Assembly (NCBI GenBank): GCA_917880885.1 | Contig: OU862927.1 | Coordinates: 18,803,450 to 18,867,449, forward strand | Length of the DNA stretch: 64,000 nt | Origin: Limnephilus marmoratus | Lineage: Eukaryota; Arthropoda; Insecta; Trichoptera; Limnephilidae | Direction: 5' to 3' | Shown here: one piece after another, positions 11,131 through 21,439 of the stretch | How positions within the stretch are numbered: the stretch's first letter is position 1 | How the letters are laid out: each line of letters starts with the position of its first letter | Notes under the pieces: generated by a model | The model's database searches: none | Told to the model about the DNA's origin: nothing | What the model saw: only the letters and a program-made list of their open reading frames with translations | Translations under genes and position numbers: made by a program

Positions 11131-12030
11131 CAAAATGCAAAATGACTTCAGTCCACCTTCAAACTACCTTTGATAGAAATCAGTAAAAAAATTAAATTTT
11201 GACATTATTACCTTATTCTCCTTTTCTTCCAGTGGGTGGGTCTATTTTTTATGGCACGGTAAGCAAGACTTCCTTTATTTTTACCCATTTTGAAGGTACC
11301 GGAAGTTTAAAAAAAAAATAAAATCTGTAAATCAAGTTCAAAATAATTTATTAGATAATAATAAATATATTTTATTTCTACTTACCCGGTTACTGTAACA
11401 CCTATCTCCTCAATGATTCCTTCAAAAATCGAAAGAAACTGCTGCGAAAAAAATATGCGTGCTCCCTCCGTGACCGCTATCTCACAACTGAATGAATTCT
11501 GTGAAATTCAACAGTTATATAACACATCGCGCGGCGTATTTTTTGCCATACATTTTTGTATGGCGGAGGATTGTTGAAAAATTCAGAAAGTTTAGGCGAA
11601 TTACAATAAAAATCTAGATACATTGAAGTACTTTTAATTTAATAGCTTGTTTTAACATAATGTTTACTCTGAGATTACGGAAGGATTTTTCGTAAAAATG
11701 TTTACAACAGGTTCAGGAGAGATAATCGCGAAGGCCCTTTTCAACGTTTTAACTAAAGTTGCAGTATGTTTAACTTATAGAATTTGTAAGATTACAGTAA
11801 AAAAAATTTAATCACTAGGAACTTTACACATTTTTCTAACTACCCGTATATAATTTTCTAGTATTGCTGCTTTTAGATGCGGATGCTACTGATAATGCGG
11901 AGCGATGTTTTCGAAACCCGACCCTTAAGAATACGGCCATTGAGATAGTCGTAATTCATAATATAGGGATAAATATTTTTGAGAGCTGGTAACACTGCCG
12001 GCACATGTTTTTGTACATTTCTTGTTTTTC
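11131..12030. other. Interior of G1 element, no gene seen
   Basis: AT-rich filler between the 108-bp minisatellite and the right TIR arm. No coding or RNA signal was found. Confidence 0.4.
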
Positions 12031-12645
12031 TATGATCTTCGTACTTCGTGGGTCAAAATGCTTCCGAAATGACTATTTTCATGTGTGTGTATAGAAAATT
12101 GTAAAGTCGTGTAATTCAGTTAATATTGCTTGCCGATTCTTTCAGATTCGGATTCCCCGGCCCATAGTTAGTATAAAAATAACTAGTTTGATTTTCTAGG
12201 AATCAAAACGCTTCCAAAATGACTATTTTCCTGTGTGTGTATAAAAAATTTTAAAGTCGTGTAACTCAGTTAATATTGCTTGCCGCCGCCTAATTCTTTC
12301 AGATTCGGATTTTCCGGCCCATAATTAGTATAAAAAAAAAAAAAATTTTTTTTTTGGACCATCCCCCATAAACCGAATTTTTTCCAAGGAATCTTTCATC
12401 ACTCTTTTGTTTCTCTGTTTATACATTAAATTTATGAATCAAAAATTAGAATTTTTTGCAAAAATATCAAGACAAGACTTTTCTGAATGAAACAAAAGTA
12501 TGCAAAACTTTAAATATGTATCTAAGTATTTAAGGTTATCAAGAGTTTCCGTTTTCAGAATCAAAATACGTAGCATAACAATGTCCTATTTTTTAGAAGC
12601 AATGACGACAATGTTTGAGAGTTAAGTAGTGATTAATTCACTTAC

Positions 12646-12832
12646 CTTTATCTTCCCATTCCATTTTCTTCTGAAGAGTGATGGCACTTTTCCTGAGGTC
12701 GCCATGGATAGGAATATTCTCTTCTAAACTGTGTTTAATTTGGTCCTTCTTGGATTGAATGTTCTTTTCTTTGTCTTCTGTAGCCTTTCTGTAAAGGTAT
12801 TCCCTTCTCAAACGCGCTTGCCGTCTCAACAT
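12646..12832 (-). CDS. IMP4: IMP4 exon 1: N-terminus of U3 snoRNP protein IMP4
   Basis: From ATG at 12832 the minus strand reads MLRRQARLRREYLYRK, the near-invariant IMP4 N-terminus. A basic and acidic helical stretch (EDKEKNIQSKKDQIKHSLEEN) and LRKSAITLQKKMEWEDK follow, ending AAA G|GTAAGT. Exons 1-4 (187, 163, 133 and 261 nt) join in a single frame to 248 codons, against about 290 in human, so one exon is missing off the left edge. IMP4 works with MPP10 and IMP3 on U3 snoRNA to prepare the small-subunit rRNA. The start lies only 573 bp downstream of an NDOR1 exon on the same strand, so its promoter must be within that gap. Intron 1 is about 6 kb and carries a G1 transposon. Confidence 0.95.
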
Positions 12833-13404
12833 TTTAAATGTTTATTTAGATTCGCATTAACTAAAAATACACACGCGATACGATACGATAATGTAAGTCT
12901 AAGGTTAAATATACAATAACTTTGCAGGAAAGCGGTTTTAAAGTATAGTTTTATGTTTAAATTAGAAACAAAACCTAAAAATAAAACACGTGCAGATCAA
13001 CAATTTGACAACTCTTTTGACGTTTTGACAGCGTGTGTAAAGTAAATAAATCTATGCAATTGTTATAACCATAGAAAAATATCTATGAATTGCAAAATAG
13101 ATTGGAAACTACACCATAGAGAACATTTTCGATATTTTACGGCAAACCGGGGTAAGTTATCGCTTAAAACACAAAAAAATGTATTTTTAGCTTTTTGACC
13201 ACTAAAAAAAATGTTTTGGTGAGTGTCGAATATAGAGTAGTGTGGTAAAAGCGTAATATAAGAAGTAGCAAGAAACTAAAATTGAATCGTTTTAACTTTG
13301 GGTTTACCAAAAAGCATTTATTATTTACATTTTGAAATATATGGTTTTAAACATTTGTACAAAAACAGATATAATCGTAAAAAATAACTAAAATCATTAC
13401 TCAC
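12833..13404. other. Gap between NDOR1 exon 3 and IMP4 start; probable IMP4 promoter region
   Basis: This 572-bp AT-rich stretch lies downstream of the NDOR1 exon 3 donor and upstream of the IMP4 start codon, both on the minus strand. I looked for further NDOR1 coding blocks (FAD and NADPH domains) here and saw none. No TATA or initiator can be assigned with confidence. Confidence 0.45.
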
Positions 13405-13582
13405 CGGGGTCTTTTTGGGACAGTGTTATTAAATCATCGGGATTTAAATTAAGATTACTGAAGATTGAAAAAAATTGGTCTATTTTTGTGTTAGAATTTT
13501 GAGGACGTAAATTCAATACATCTCCCGGCTCGTAATCATCAAATTTTTCATTTTCAGAACTGAAAGTTATCATGCGCACATC
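13405..13582 (-). CDS. NDOR1: NDOR1 exon 3: start of FAD-binding half
   Basis: The minus strand reads acceptor TTTAAG|GAT, then DVRMITFSSENEKFDDYEPG, DVLNLRPQNS and LNLNPDDLITLSQKD, ending CCC G|GTGAGT. The block 'DVR.I.F......Y.PGDV....P' is the opening of the FAD-binding region of the Tah18/NDOR1 family. Length is 178 nt, in phase with exon 2. The reading stops at residue 286 of a protein that is normally close to 600 residues. The FAD/NADPH remainder was not found anywhere in the window. Confidence 0.88.
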
Positions 13583-13848
13583 CTTAAATGAAGAAAAACA
13601 TTGTTATTAGTAAATTTGTTAGCAATTAATATAATCGTCCTTGGCTTTGGCATAAACTATGTATCTGTGAAAAAAATTTAGGAGCTTACAAAGCTAAAGT
13701 GACATTTGAAAATATAATTAATATTAATTATTGAAACAAAATTATGGTATAATAATGTTGTACATTAGGTTTGATGAACTATGCAAACACGAATACAGTT
13801 CGATGCACTTAATTTTGCAAACGACCAAAGGAGAAATAATAGAAACTT

Positions 13849-14287
13849 CAATTTGGGAGGCGGGTATTATGGGAACCGCTGCTCCGGGAACCATTTATTG
13901 GATAACCAACACCTCTGCTACAGGTAACCCCAAGTGGCTCTCCACAATTGGTGACATAGCCGGGGTGCAGGGTTCATGGGGTGAGGTTTGTCCGAGTCTT
14001 GACGGTGTATGCGTCTGCCCACCAGCAGGCCGGATCTTGTTAAGGGAGACCTTTTGACGTCTCCAACAGGACTCTCTCGGAACATCGGCTTGCACCGCAG
14101 TGAGAGGAATGAATTCATACATCCATCACTCCCGGAGACACTGACCCCCAGATTCCTACCCACCACTCATACCTTTTTCCTTCCCAGAACGTCATCTCCT
14201 TCCTTTTCTCAAAAGACCCTATAGGCCATTAGGGAAATTATTTTCCTCAAGGCCACTTGTACGGACCCGATGTAAAAAAAAAAAAAA
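13849..14287 (+). repeat. SINE-like retroposon S1, copy b, nearly complete
   Basis: It begins 'tttgggaggcgggtattatg' and continues through 'ccatttattggataaccaac', 'ttcatggggtgaggtttgtc', 'aggaatgaattcatac' and 'ctgacccccagattcctac', to an A-rich tail. It sits in NDOR1 intron 2 in antisense orientation. The open frames read in it (108, 75, 82 and 71 codons) overlap on both strands and are not conserved. Confidence 0.75.
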
Positions 14288-14412
14288 CAAAACAAACCCA
14301 CCACAATTTTTTTTTAATAACACTAATGGCGCCACCGACTGCAAAGTAAATGGCGTCAAGCCATAAACATCTGTTGTAAAAAACATTCATAAATAAATAA
14401 ATAAATAATCAC

Positions 14413-14708
14413 CTGAAAATGATCTTCGGAAGTGGTTCTAAAATTGCTTTCCACGTTCATCGGAAAAGGTTTTTCCAGAAACTCATTGATATTGTAACCA
14501 GAAAAATACAAGTTTTCTTTGTTTTCCATTATTAAATGTTGTTCCTTTTGACAGCCAATGTTCCATCGTGGAACAAATTGAAAGCAACTATCATTCGCTT
14601 GTTTCTTTTCGATTCCTGGCAAATAATCCCCCAAAACTTGCCACAAACGAGCAATCCATGGATCCGCAACGGCATCGTTGCCTAAATCATGCTGATAATC
14701 GCAAAGAC
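14413..14708 (-). CDS. NDOR1: NDOR1 exon 2: end of flavodoxin domain and linker
   Basis: The minus strand reads acceptor TTTACAG, then LCDYQHDLGNDAVADPW, IARLWQVLGDYLPGIE and, after a variable linker, FRTTSEDHFQ, ending at donor CAG|GTGATT. The block 'GLGDDQHELGPD...DPWL..LW' is the usual end of the NDOR1 FMN domain. The first base of the G codon comes from exon 1 (G|GT), so the splice is in frame. The linker between FMN and FAD domains is poorly conserved, as expected. Confidence 0.92.
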
Positions 14709-14839
14709 CTGTAAATTTACAAGTTATTCAAATATACTACTGAAAATAGGTACCCGTTGCGTAGGCAGGTACTGCGTGGTGGGCCGGATCGGTAGAGATT
14801 GGCTGAGGGAGACCTAAACTACACCTTTTCAGCCGGACT

Positions 14840-15114
14840 ACGCTCCTTATTATTTATCCCACGAAGTCGGCTACAATCATATCTAGCTTCGTTTGTATCA
14901 GGTCTGGGATACCAACATAAAAGTGACAAAATGGCGTAGTATCGGTTCACGAAGTGAAATTTTATTTATACTTTAAACGTCTGTATCTCCCTCAATTTTG
15001 CCGAGCGCGCCTTAATTTTTTTTTATTCATCTTCTCCACACTTTTCTCATCTAGAAAGTGCCTTTTTATTAAATTCCCAGACATTGGCAGGATCTGCATT
15101 TCACCCAAACCAAT
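14840..15114 (+). mobile_element. G2 long-TIR element, right arm only (truncated)
   Basis: Blocks 'cccacgaagtcggctacaat', 'ctgtatctccctcaattttg' and 'ttctcatctagaaagtgcct' with the terminus 'ggatctgcatttcaccc' match the right arms of the G2 copies ending at 50943 and 54777. No left arm is present and no target duplication can be paired. It lies in NDOR1 intron 1. Confidence 0.7.
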
Positions 15115-15184
15115 GTCTCAAAACTTAAAAAAATTATTATGGTGCATATTTTTCACATTATGTATAGGTACATACCTATAAGTG

Positions 15185-15412
15185 GCAAGAATACGATTTC
15201 CGTGACCCCGCAATTCGACGATGTATTCAGATAGAACAGCCCAAAATAAGACGAAAATTAAGAATACATTTTTTTGATATCTCGCTTAGTTTATCAGATA
15301 TCGATACTTAAAGATTTTAATTTTATATAGAAAAATAGCGTAGATTGCGCTCAGTGCTACGGTTCTAATACAAACTTTAATCGTGGCGTCACGGAAATCT
15401 TACTTTCCCCGT
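15185..15412. repeat. Short inverted-repeat element beside the LINE
   Basis: The left part 'gatttccgtgaccccgc' and the right part 'gtggcgtcacggaaatc' are imperfect inverted copies about 200 bp apart, suggesting a small fold-back or MITE immediately 3' of the LINE. The ends are not cleanly defined. Confidence 0.35.
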
Positions 15413-15467
15413 ATTTTATTTTATTTTATTTGTGTACAAAAAATTTACAACATTACAGATAATTAAT

Positions 15468-18400
15468 CTAATTAATTGTAAAAGTACCATTTTCACAGTG
15501 AGTATGTAGCGCCAAAAACCGTACAAACTCATTGAATCTTTTGAAGAATATGTCGAAATTTTTATCTAATATATTTAAATAGCGTATCGCTCTTCCCACG
15601 GGCGAATTCGGGTACAAATTTGTACGACTCGATAGGCAATATAATATGTTATGGCGACGTGCCCGAGAGTGAGACTCTGGTACAAATAAATTTATTTGTG
15701 CCAGAATCTCACCGTTAGAGACGAGGCCATTGATTAATTGAAAGAAATATTTTAGCAACGCAAAACATCTACGAGTTTCTAGAGAATGGTAGTTAGTTAT
15801 ACCTAGAATAAATCTCGATGGATACAAATATGGATATGTTCCATAGAGGCGTAAAAATAAAAAACGTAGGAATTTTTTATGAACTCTTTCAATGTTCAAA
15901 ATATAGGATGCTTCAAATGGGGCCCAGATAATACAATTCGACTCCAGTACACTTAGCACCAGTGAGTTGTAAAGTAGCCTAATTGTTAGTGGGTTTTGAA
16001 ATGAGCATGAATTGCGAATGACAAAGCCCAGTAGTTTATATGCTCTGTTGCATAAGTCATTTGTGTGCTGGTGGAATGTCATTTTGCTGTCAAAAGTAAC
16101 CCCTAGATCTTTTATTTGACTAAAGCGATGAAAAATGTTACCGTTAATTGAATATTCAAATATGATCGTGTGTTTTGCCCTTGTGAAAGAGACTACATTG
16201 CATTTAGGTGCACTGAAGCTTAGACAGTTAATTTTTGCCCAGTTTGCGACAGAGTTCACATCGATTTGCAGGAGGACACAGTCAGCGAGATTTTTTATTA
16301 TGCGGTAGAGTTTTAGGTCATCAGCAAACAATAAATAAGAGGAATGAGTGATGATTGAGCCAATATCGTTGATGAACAACAAAAATAATAGCGGTCCAAG
16401 AATTGATCCTTGCGGCACTCCAGAAAAAACCAGGAATTCGGCAGAACGAGAACCCTTATAAAAAACGTATTGTTTGCGATTATTGAAGTATGAAGCAAAA
16501 AGTAATAAAAGTTTTTTGGAAAATCCAAACGTAGCTATTTTTTTTAATAGGACATCGATATCGACCTTGTCAAAGGCCTTTTCAAGGTCAAAGTATGTAA
16601 CATCTACTTGGTTTCCTTGGTCAAGAGTTCTTGATAGTAAGTCGGAAATGCATAGTAGATTTGATTATACTGACATCTGGGGTCTAAACCCATGTTGACG
16701 ATCGTCAAGAAGAGGTTTGACATGGCTGTACAAATGACGATGAAGGATTTTTTCGAATATTTTCGCTACAGAGCAAAGAATTGCAACCGGCCGGTAGTTA
16801 CGGATATCGCATTTATCACCCTTTTTATGTATCGGGGTTATTTTGGTAAGTTTCCATATGTCCGGAAAAGATCCAGTTTTTAAGCAAGTGTTAAAAAAAT
16901 GACACAATGGTAAAATAAAAAAGTCAGAACAACCTTTAAGAATAAACGTTGGTATGTTATCGGAACCCATTGAGTTGGGCTTACTCAGTGCAGATATTGC
17001 CGTCTTAACATCCTCCTCTGTGATTTTGACTAAGTCAAACGGCTGACCTATTTGCTCTGTGTTTAGGATGGCGTTAACGTCGAGAGTTGGTTGTTTAGTA
17101 CTATAGACCGATGAAAAGAATACTGCAAAGTTGTGTGCAATATCATCATACGTATTTAATTCATTGGCATCAAATGTCATAGATTTAAATGCGTTATTTG
17201 ATTTTTTAAGCGCCTTTACATAAGTCCAGAACTGTTTGGAATCTGAAGCTAATGATAGTTCGATGGAGTTTAAATAATTTTTTTGTGAGTCCCTTATTTG
17301 ACGTTTAACTAAATTACGGTAATGTGAGAATTGAGCGTAGTCTGCGAGGAGTTTACTTTTTTTCCATTTTTTATGTAGCATATATTTTTTTTTTATATTA
17401 CTAATAATATGATGAGAGTACCATTTAGGGTATACTCTGAGCGATGAAGTACGGGGTGTAGAAGTCAGTATACATTTGTCAAATATATTATAAATTAGAT
17501 TGTAAAAGATTTCACTTAGAGTATTCACGTCTGTTGAGTTTTGGTAGACAGGTTGCCACGAGCATTCCGATAACAATTGGTATAATACCTGGTAGTTTCC
17601 TTTGTGGAAGCGCCAGGTACTTCCAACCCCTGCCCTGATCTGAGGAGAATCTGTACCCGGATTAGAGGTGGGAGGAGCATAACATATGTTTATAGTTAAC
17701 GATGGGTGAAATTTATCTTCATTTACAATAGGATCATAGCATTTTTCAACAGAATTTACAAAGTTTTCAGCACTACATAGTACAACGTCTAGAATGTTGT
17801 TAAAATCATTACATATTGTATTGTATTCCTTAAGACCATAAAAGCACTTAAAATAGTCATATATATTTAAGACACTACGGTTGCAAGATGGAAGATTTAG
17901 ATCCCCTAATAATAAAATTTTTTTCCATGGAGAAGATTACACTCACTTTCAATTTTTTCAAAAAAGCTTGAATAAGTTGAGACTGATGAGCGAGGTGGTA
18001 TATAAATGACGCATACATATAGAGTGGATGAATTAAATGTTAATTTGACCCAAAGCGATTCAACGTCAGGAAGATCCATCGAAGATATTCGTTCAGCGCG
18101 CAGAACAGATTCTGAGCGCACAGCCAGAAGAACACCCCCGGCACGCGTACCACGGTCTCTGCGGAAGACGATGTAATTCTCGGGGAATAATTCGGAGTCA
18201 TATACGCTTGATGTTAGCCAGGATTCGGTCACTGCTAATACATCGACGTTACATCGAGAAAACAGATTATTCTTAAATACTTTCAATTTCGAGTTCAACC
18301 CCCTCACGTTTTGATAGTAAACGGATAGAGTAGATATTACTTTCCGTTCCTTTCTTATGCGTGAAGGGCTATGGTTTTTTGGTATGGTTAGATCTTCGAA

Positions 18401-18529
18401 AAAACCACTCGTTGAATGAAATATGGTTTGGCCATAAGTTAGGATCCATGAATGTGGCGAATTTTGATTCCGGGATCCCGATACGGAACGAAGCGTACTC
18501 AGACCGAGACGGTAATCTGGCAACATCAC
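15468..18529 (-). pseudogene. LINE ORF2: endonuclease-reverse transcriptase, two lesions
   Basis: The N-terminal segment (18529 to about 17920) is an APE-type endonuclease, with VYYQNVRGLN, DVLAVTESWL and RRDRGTRAGGVLLAVR. After the homopolymer frameshift the endonuclease continues (LLLGDLNLP, later DKFHPSLTI). The reverse transcriptase follows, with GSDNIPTFILKG, TPIHKKGDKCDIRNYRPV and QHGFRP, then a TAA. The same frame goes on with YFDLEKAFDKV, GVPQGSILGPLLFLLFIND and LLFADDLK, the last holding the FADD catalytic pair. The protein reads to a natural-looking end at 15468. Reads at 16418-15468 and 17576-16665 are the same frame, separated only by the stop. Confidence 0.85.
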
Positions 18530-19343
18530 ACTTTAAAGTGATGTCAGTATTGCGCAGGAATTTTTCAATGTCATCGGTTGAGGTGCTGGCGTCGAATTGC
18601 CAAGCATGAATGTACTTCAGCCTTTCGACGGCAACCAGACCGGTAGGTTCTTGAGCGGTACCACGTAGAATAGGACGTCTCTTACTCCTATGCGTCACTT
18701 TCTTCCAATCGCTGGTATTGTTGACTGGCGGCTCGGAGGTGGAGGAGGTATGTCCGGTGGTAGAGCGGTTAACATAGGAGGAAGAGGTCGAGGCTTTGGG
18801 ACCAATTTCGGTAGTTTGAGTCCCTACCGATGGATCAGGAACAGAGGATGCCGTTGAATCAGATGTTCTAGCAGGTTGAGGGTCTACTTCCGATTTGCCC
18901 TTTTTTGTAGCAGGTTGAGGATCTACTTCCGATTTGCCCTTTTTTGTAGCAGATCTCGTGGTAATCTTACGAGCGTTGGGGCGGCCGACTAAGGCAGCTA
19001 CGGTGATATCAGGCGGTGGGCTGGCCGCTCTGTTTGGCTGTACGCCGCTGGGCCCCGTTGAGAGCTGAGGGGCGGGGGGGGACAGGCGTAGTAAAGTAGT
19101 GGCCGCTTGTGCCGGTGCGGCGATAGGCGCGGTAGGCAAGACAGGCGGGTCAGGGGGGACCGGATCTGCGGGGACGGAGACACTGCACGTACAAGAACAC
19201 ATTTTAGCACTACCGACATGCAATGTCAGTAAGTTTTTTAGGGAATTCAGTTCCCTTTCAAAAAACAACATTTTGTCACTCAAACTTTCAATCGTTTTCG
19301 TTAGAAGGTGAAGCCCAATCAAAATTTCATTACTGTCACCCAT
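18369..19343 (-). CDS. LINE ORF1 protein
   Basis: This 324-codon intact frame starts at ATG 19343. Residues 1-45 are coiled-coil-like, followed by a small Cys-rich patch (CSCTCS) and a long Pro/Ala/Ser/Thr-rich low-complexity region. Within that region a 13-residue block (KKGKSEVDPQP type) is duplicated. The C-terminal 110 residues are more ordered (YIHAWQFDAST, EKFLRNTDITLKC, YASFRIGIPE, DPNLWP..) and resemble the C-terminal domain of CR1-group ORF1 proteins. No CCHC knuckle is seen. By family knowledge it would bind the element's RNA. Confidence 0.75.
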   Translation of the reverse strand: MGDSNEILIGLHLLTKTIESLSDKMLFFERELNSLKNLLTLHVGSAKMCSCTCSVSVPADPVPPDPPVLPTAPIAAPAQAATTLLRLSPPAPQLSTGPSGVQPNRAASPPPDITVAALVGRPNARKITTRSATKKGKSEVDPQPATKKGKSEVDPQPARTSDSTASSVPDPSVGTQTTEIGPKASTSSSYVNRSTTGHTSSTSEPPVNNTSDWKKVTHRSKRRPILRGTAQEPTGLVAVERLKYIHAWQFDASTSTDDIEKFLRNTDITLKCDVARLPSRSEYASFRIGIPESKFATFMDPNLWPNHISFNEWFFRRSNHTKKP

Positions 19344-19572
19344 TTCGGTATTATCAAGCGCTGATAATAGGAAACAGAAATAAAATTGCAGCGCGGCGAA
19401 AAGGATGTGCGTTCCGACTCAAATATTGAGATCACTATAAGTTATAACTGCTAAGCTTTACGGCATGTTTGGGATATGCACGCAATGAGCAACAAACCAT
19501 AATATCATTATCTTTAAAAAATTGATTAGAAAAAGTATATCATAGATCAGTAAATTATTATCTTTATCTTAC

Positions 19573-19957
19573 CAACATCTTGAAGACACGTAGCGCCTAA
19601 CTGCAGCAATCTCTTGTGCAACTTTTTGGCAACAAAGTTAAATTTAACATAGCTGGAATCACCCAGACCAAGTACTGCAAACTTCAAATTGCACAAAGAA
19701 TTTCCTGGGAGACTCTTTCTAAGAAGAAACTTCCAGAATGCCTTCATATTGTCTGGCTCCTCTCCGACACCGGTGGTTGAACAAACAAACACAACAAACT
19801 GCTCCCTAACCAGGCCTTCGATTTTATATTCATCCATCGATTTCACAGGACCTTTTAGGTTACGGCATCTTGATTGCCGCCAAATGTTCTCCGACATTTC
19901 TTGCGCCGTTCCAGTTTGACTGCCGTATAGTATCACAAGCCTGGGAGTTGACGCCAT
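19573..19957 (-). CDS. NDOR1: NDOR1 exon 1: flavodoxin (FMN) domain of NADPH-dependent diflavin oxidoreductase 1
   Basis: From ATG at 19957 the minus strand reads LVILYGSQTGTAQE (FMN phosphate loop, residues 7-20), VFVCSTTGVGEEPDNMKAFW, AVLGLGDSSYVKFNFVAKKL and RLLQLGATCLQDVG, ending at donor G|GTAAGA. These motifs and their spacing fit NDOR1/Tah18, which passes NADPH electrons through FAD and FMN to CIAPIN1 (Dre2) in cytosolic Fe-S cluster assembly. Length is 385 nt, and exons 2 and 3 continue in frame to 286 codons. Intron 1 is about 4.9 kb and holds an antisense-free LINE on the same strand. Read-through from 19572 adds only intronic residues. Confidence 0.95.
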
Positions 19958-20261
19958 GTTTGTAAAAGCTGAATTATAAACAAAATAAAAAGTTATTTCG
20001 TAAATTTATTCGGTCAAAGTGACGTTTGGTCTGACAGTTACACCGACAATCTAGTTGACAGGTGTTTAAAGGTTGCCACATAAATAAACAAACCTCAGTT
20101 AGGTTGCCAGTTTATGACGTTTAACAGCTGGTCATGTTTGTTTGTGGTCACAAGGGCGTTTTTTAACTCCAATGCCGCACTTACTTTTGTACTACTTTAT
20201 TTATAGTCCAAGCGACAACCGCAAAAATCCAAGTAGGTCGACAACCTCCGTTTTTACAATC
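19958..20261. promoter_or_regulatory. Upstream region of NDOR1, no defined elements
   Basis: Just 5' of the NDOR1 start on the minus strand. No TATA box, initiator or repeat can be assigned. Short palindrome-like 'gtgacgtttgg' and 'gacagg' blocks are present but not diagnostic. Confidence 0.3.
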
Positions 20262-20715
20262 CTTGGCTATGGATCCGGAGGTCGCGGGTTCAATTCCCGG
20301 CGTGCGCGAAATGTTATATGATTGAATTGAGTTATTTCTCAACGTTTGATGACTTAGAAGGGGTGTCTGGGTTTATGGGGTGAGGTTTGTTCGGGTCTTG
20401 GCAGCGGGTGCGTCGGCCTATCTGCTGCATGGCAGGCATATCGGGAGAGAATGATTGAGGGAGTCCCTTTGACTTCTCCAGCAGTATTCTCTCGGAACAT
20501 CTCCTTGCACCGCAGTGGGAGGGATGGATTCATACTTCCGTCACTCCTGGACATACCGACCCCCAGATTCCTACCCAACCCTAATACCCTTTTGTTCCAG
20601 AACTTCCTCTCCTTACTTTCCTAATAACACCCTCCACGTAGCATCCCGAAAGATGACATAGGCCTTGAGGGGAATTATTTTCCTGTGGCCTCCTTTGTGG
20701 AGCTAATGAAAAATA
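20262..20715 (+). repeat. SINE-like retroposon S1, copy c, with tRNA-type head
   Basis: The left end carries a T-arm-like sequence, 'ggtcgcgggttcaattcccg', with the box-B core GGTTCAATTCC. The S1 body follows: 'gacttagaaggggtgtctgg', 'ggagggatggattcatac', 'cccccagattcctaccca', 'catcccgaaagatgacatag', then an A/T-rich tail. This is the only copy in the window with a clear tRNA-like head, which supports Pol III origin for the family. It is not a tRNA gene because the 5' half does not fold as one. Confidence 0.65.
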
Positions 20716-20771
20716 TATATATATATATTTATTCATTTTTTAATCATTACATTATTTAGTTAACAGAAATA

Positions 20772-21130
20772 TTATACATACAAAGGATGACGTATTATAG
20801 ACTGGGAAGCGAGATAGGTAAACCCTACGTCATCGAGTACACGGATAAAACTACTTTGTAGTGATAATGGACATCTAGAAAACCTTAAAAAAGCTGGTCT
20901 GCCGGTGCGCCTCTTGGCAGGAGCCGCGCAGTCATGGAAATAGTCAGCGATTTTTTTCGAAAAAATTACGTCATCGAGTACACGAACGGGAATGGTCTCA
21001 TACGATAAAGGTCGATTAGAAAATGAGAAAAAAGCAGGTCTGCCAACCGGCAGCCTGGCACGTTCGCAGGCAGCCGGCGTCAAAGTGGGGTAAAAAATAG
21101 TAAATTCTACGTCATCGAGTACAAGAATGA
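20772..21130. repeat. Tandem modules, about 140 bp, 3 units
   Basis: The block 'acgtcatcgagtacacg' recurs near 20827, 20970 and 21108, each followed by a block with 'ggtctgcc' and 'cctggca'. The same 'gtccagatcat' and 'agcagcctggcagtttttt' sequence appears again in the large inverted repeat at 23.9-24.7 kb, so these modules belong to that family. Confidence 0.6.
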
Positions 21131-21439
21131 AACCAACGAATAACTATAGTCCAGATCATTCTATTTAAGAATTTCTCGGTCTGCTGACCAGCAGCCTGGC
21201 AGCTTTTTGTGTATGATATTTTAAAGTTTTTTTATTTTTTTCGTTTATCTTTATTATTATTTTTATTTCACTATATTTTTAAAAACTTTGAATGCCACAT
21301 TTTAAAAAAATAAGCGAAAAAAATTTTTAAAAAATATTTTGAGAGTTCCGAGTGTACCCATCCGTCAGGCGAGCCTTTCGACGTCAAACCACTTACGAAA
21401 CCTGCCGCGGTGCCCCTCACCGCTGTCGCGTGTTAATAT

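Larger units (their letters stand above)
7697..12393. mobile_element. Long-TIR DNA transposon, family G1, 4.7 kb copy with 8-bp TSD
   Basis: The element spans 7705-12385 and is bounded by an exact 8-bp direct repeat AAGGAATC (7697-7704 and 12386-12393). The left end reads GGCTAAAGTTCGGTTTATGG and the right end, inverted, GGAAAAAATTCGGTTTATGG. The arms are about 350 bp each and themselves hold two tandem copies of a block with 'gaatccgaatctgaaag'. Inside are a 94-bp minisatellite (8150-8650), a nested hAT-like element (8965-9843) and a 108-bp minisatellite (10560-11130). No transposase is visible, so it is non-autonomous or decayed. GG ends with 8-bp TSDs fit Merlin better than hAT, but the superfamily is not proven. 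Confidence 0.85.
15413..19430 (-). mobile_element. Near full-length CR1/jockey-like LINE with two ORFs
   Basis: This 4-kb non-LTR retrotransposon lies on the minus strand in NDOR1 intron 1. Order: 5' leader near 19430, ORF1 (19343-18369), ORF2 with endonuclease and reverse transcriptase (18529-15468), then a short tail of AAATA-type repeats around 15435-15413. Only two lesions interrupt ORF2: a frameshift in a seven-base homopolymer at 17918-17924 and one in-frame TAA at 16665-16667. ORF1 and ORF2 overlap by about 160 bp. No target-site duplication could be identified. Clade placement (CR1-like rather than I or R1) rests on the type of ORF1 C-terminal domain. Confidence 0.85.

Noticed and set aside
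20262..20310. tRNA gene on the plus strand
   Set aside because: T-arm-like 3' half only, continuing into the S1 retroposon body.
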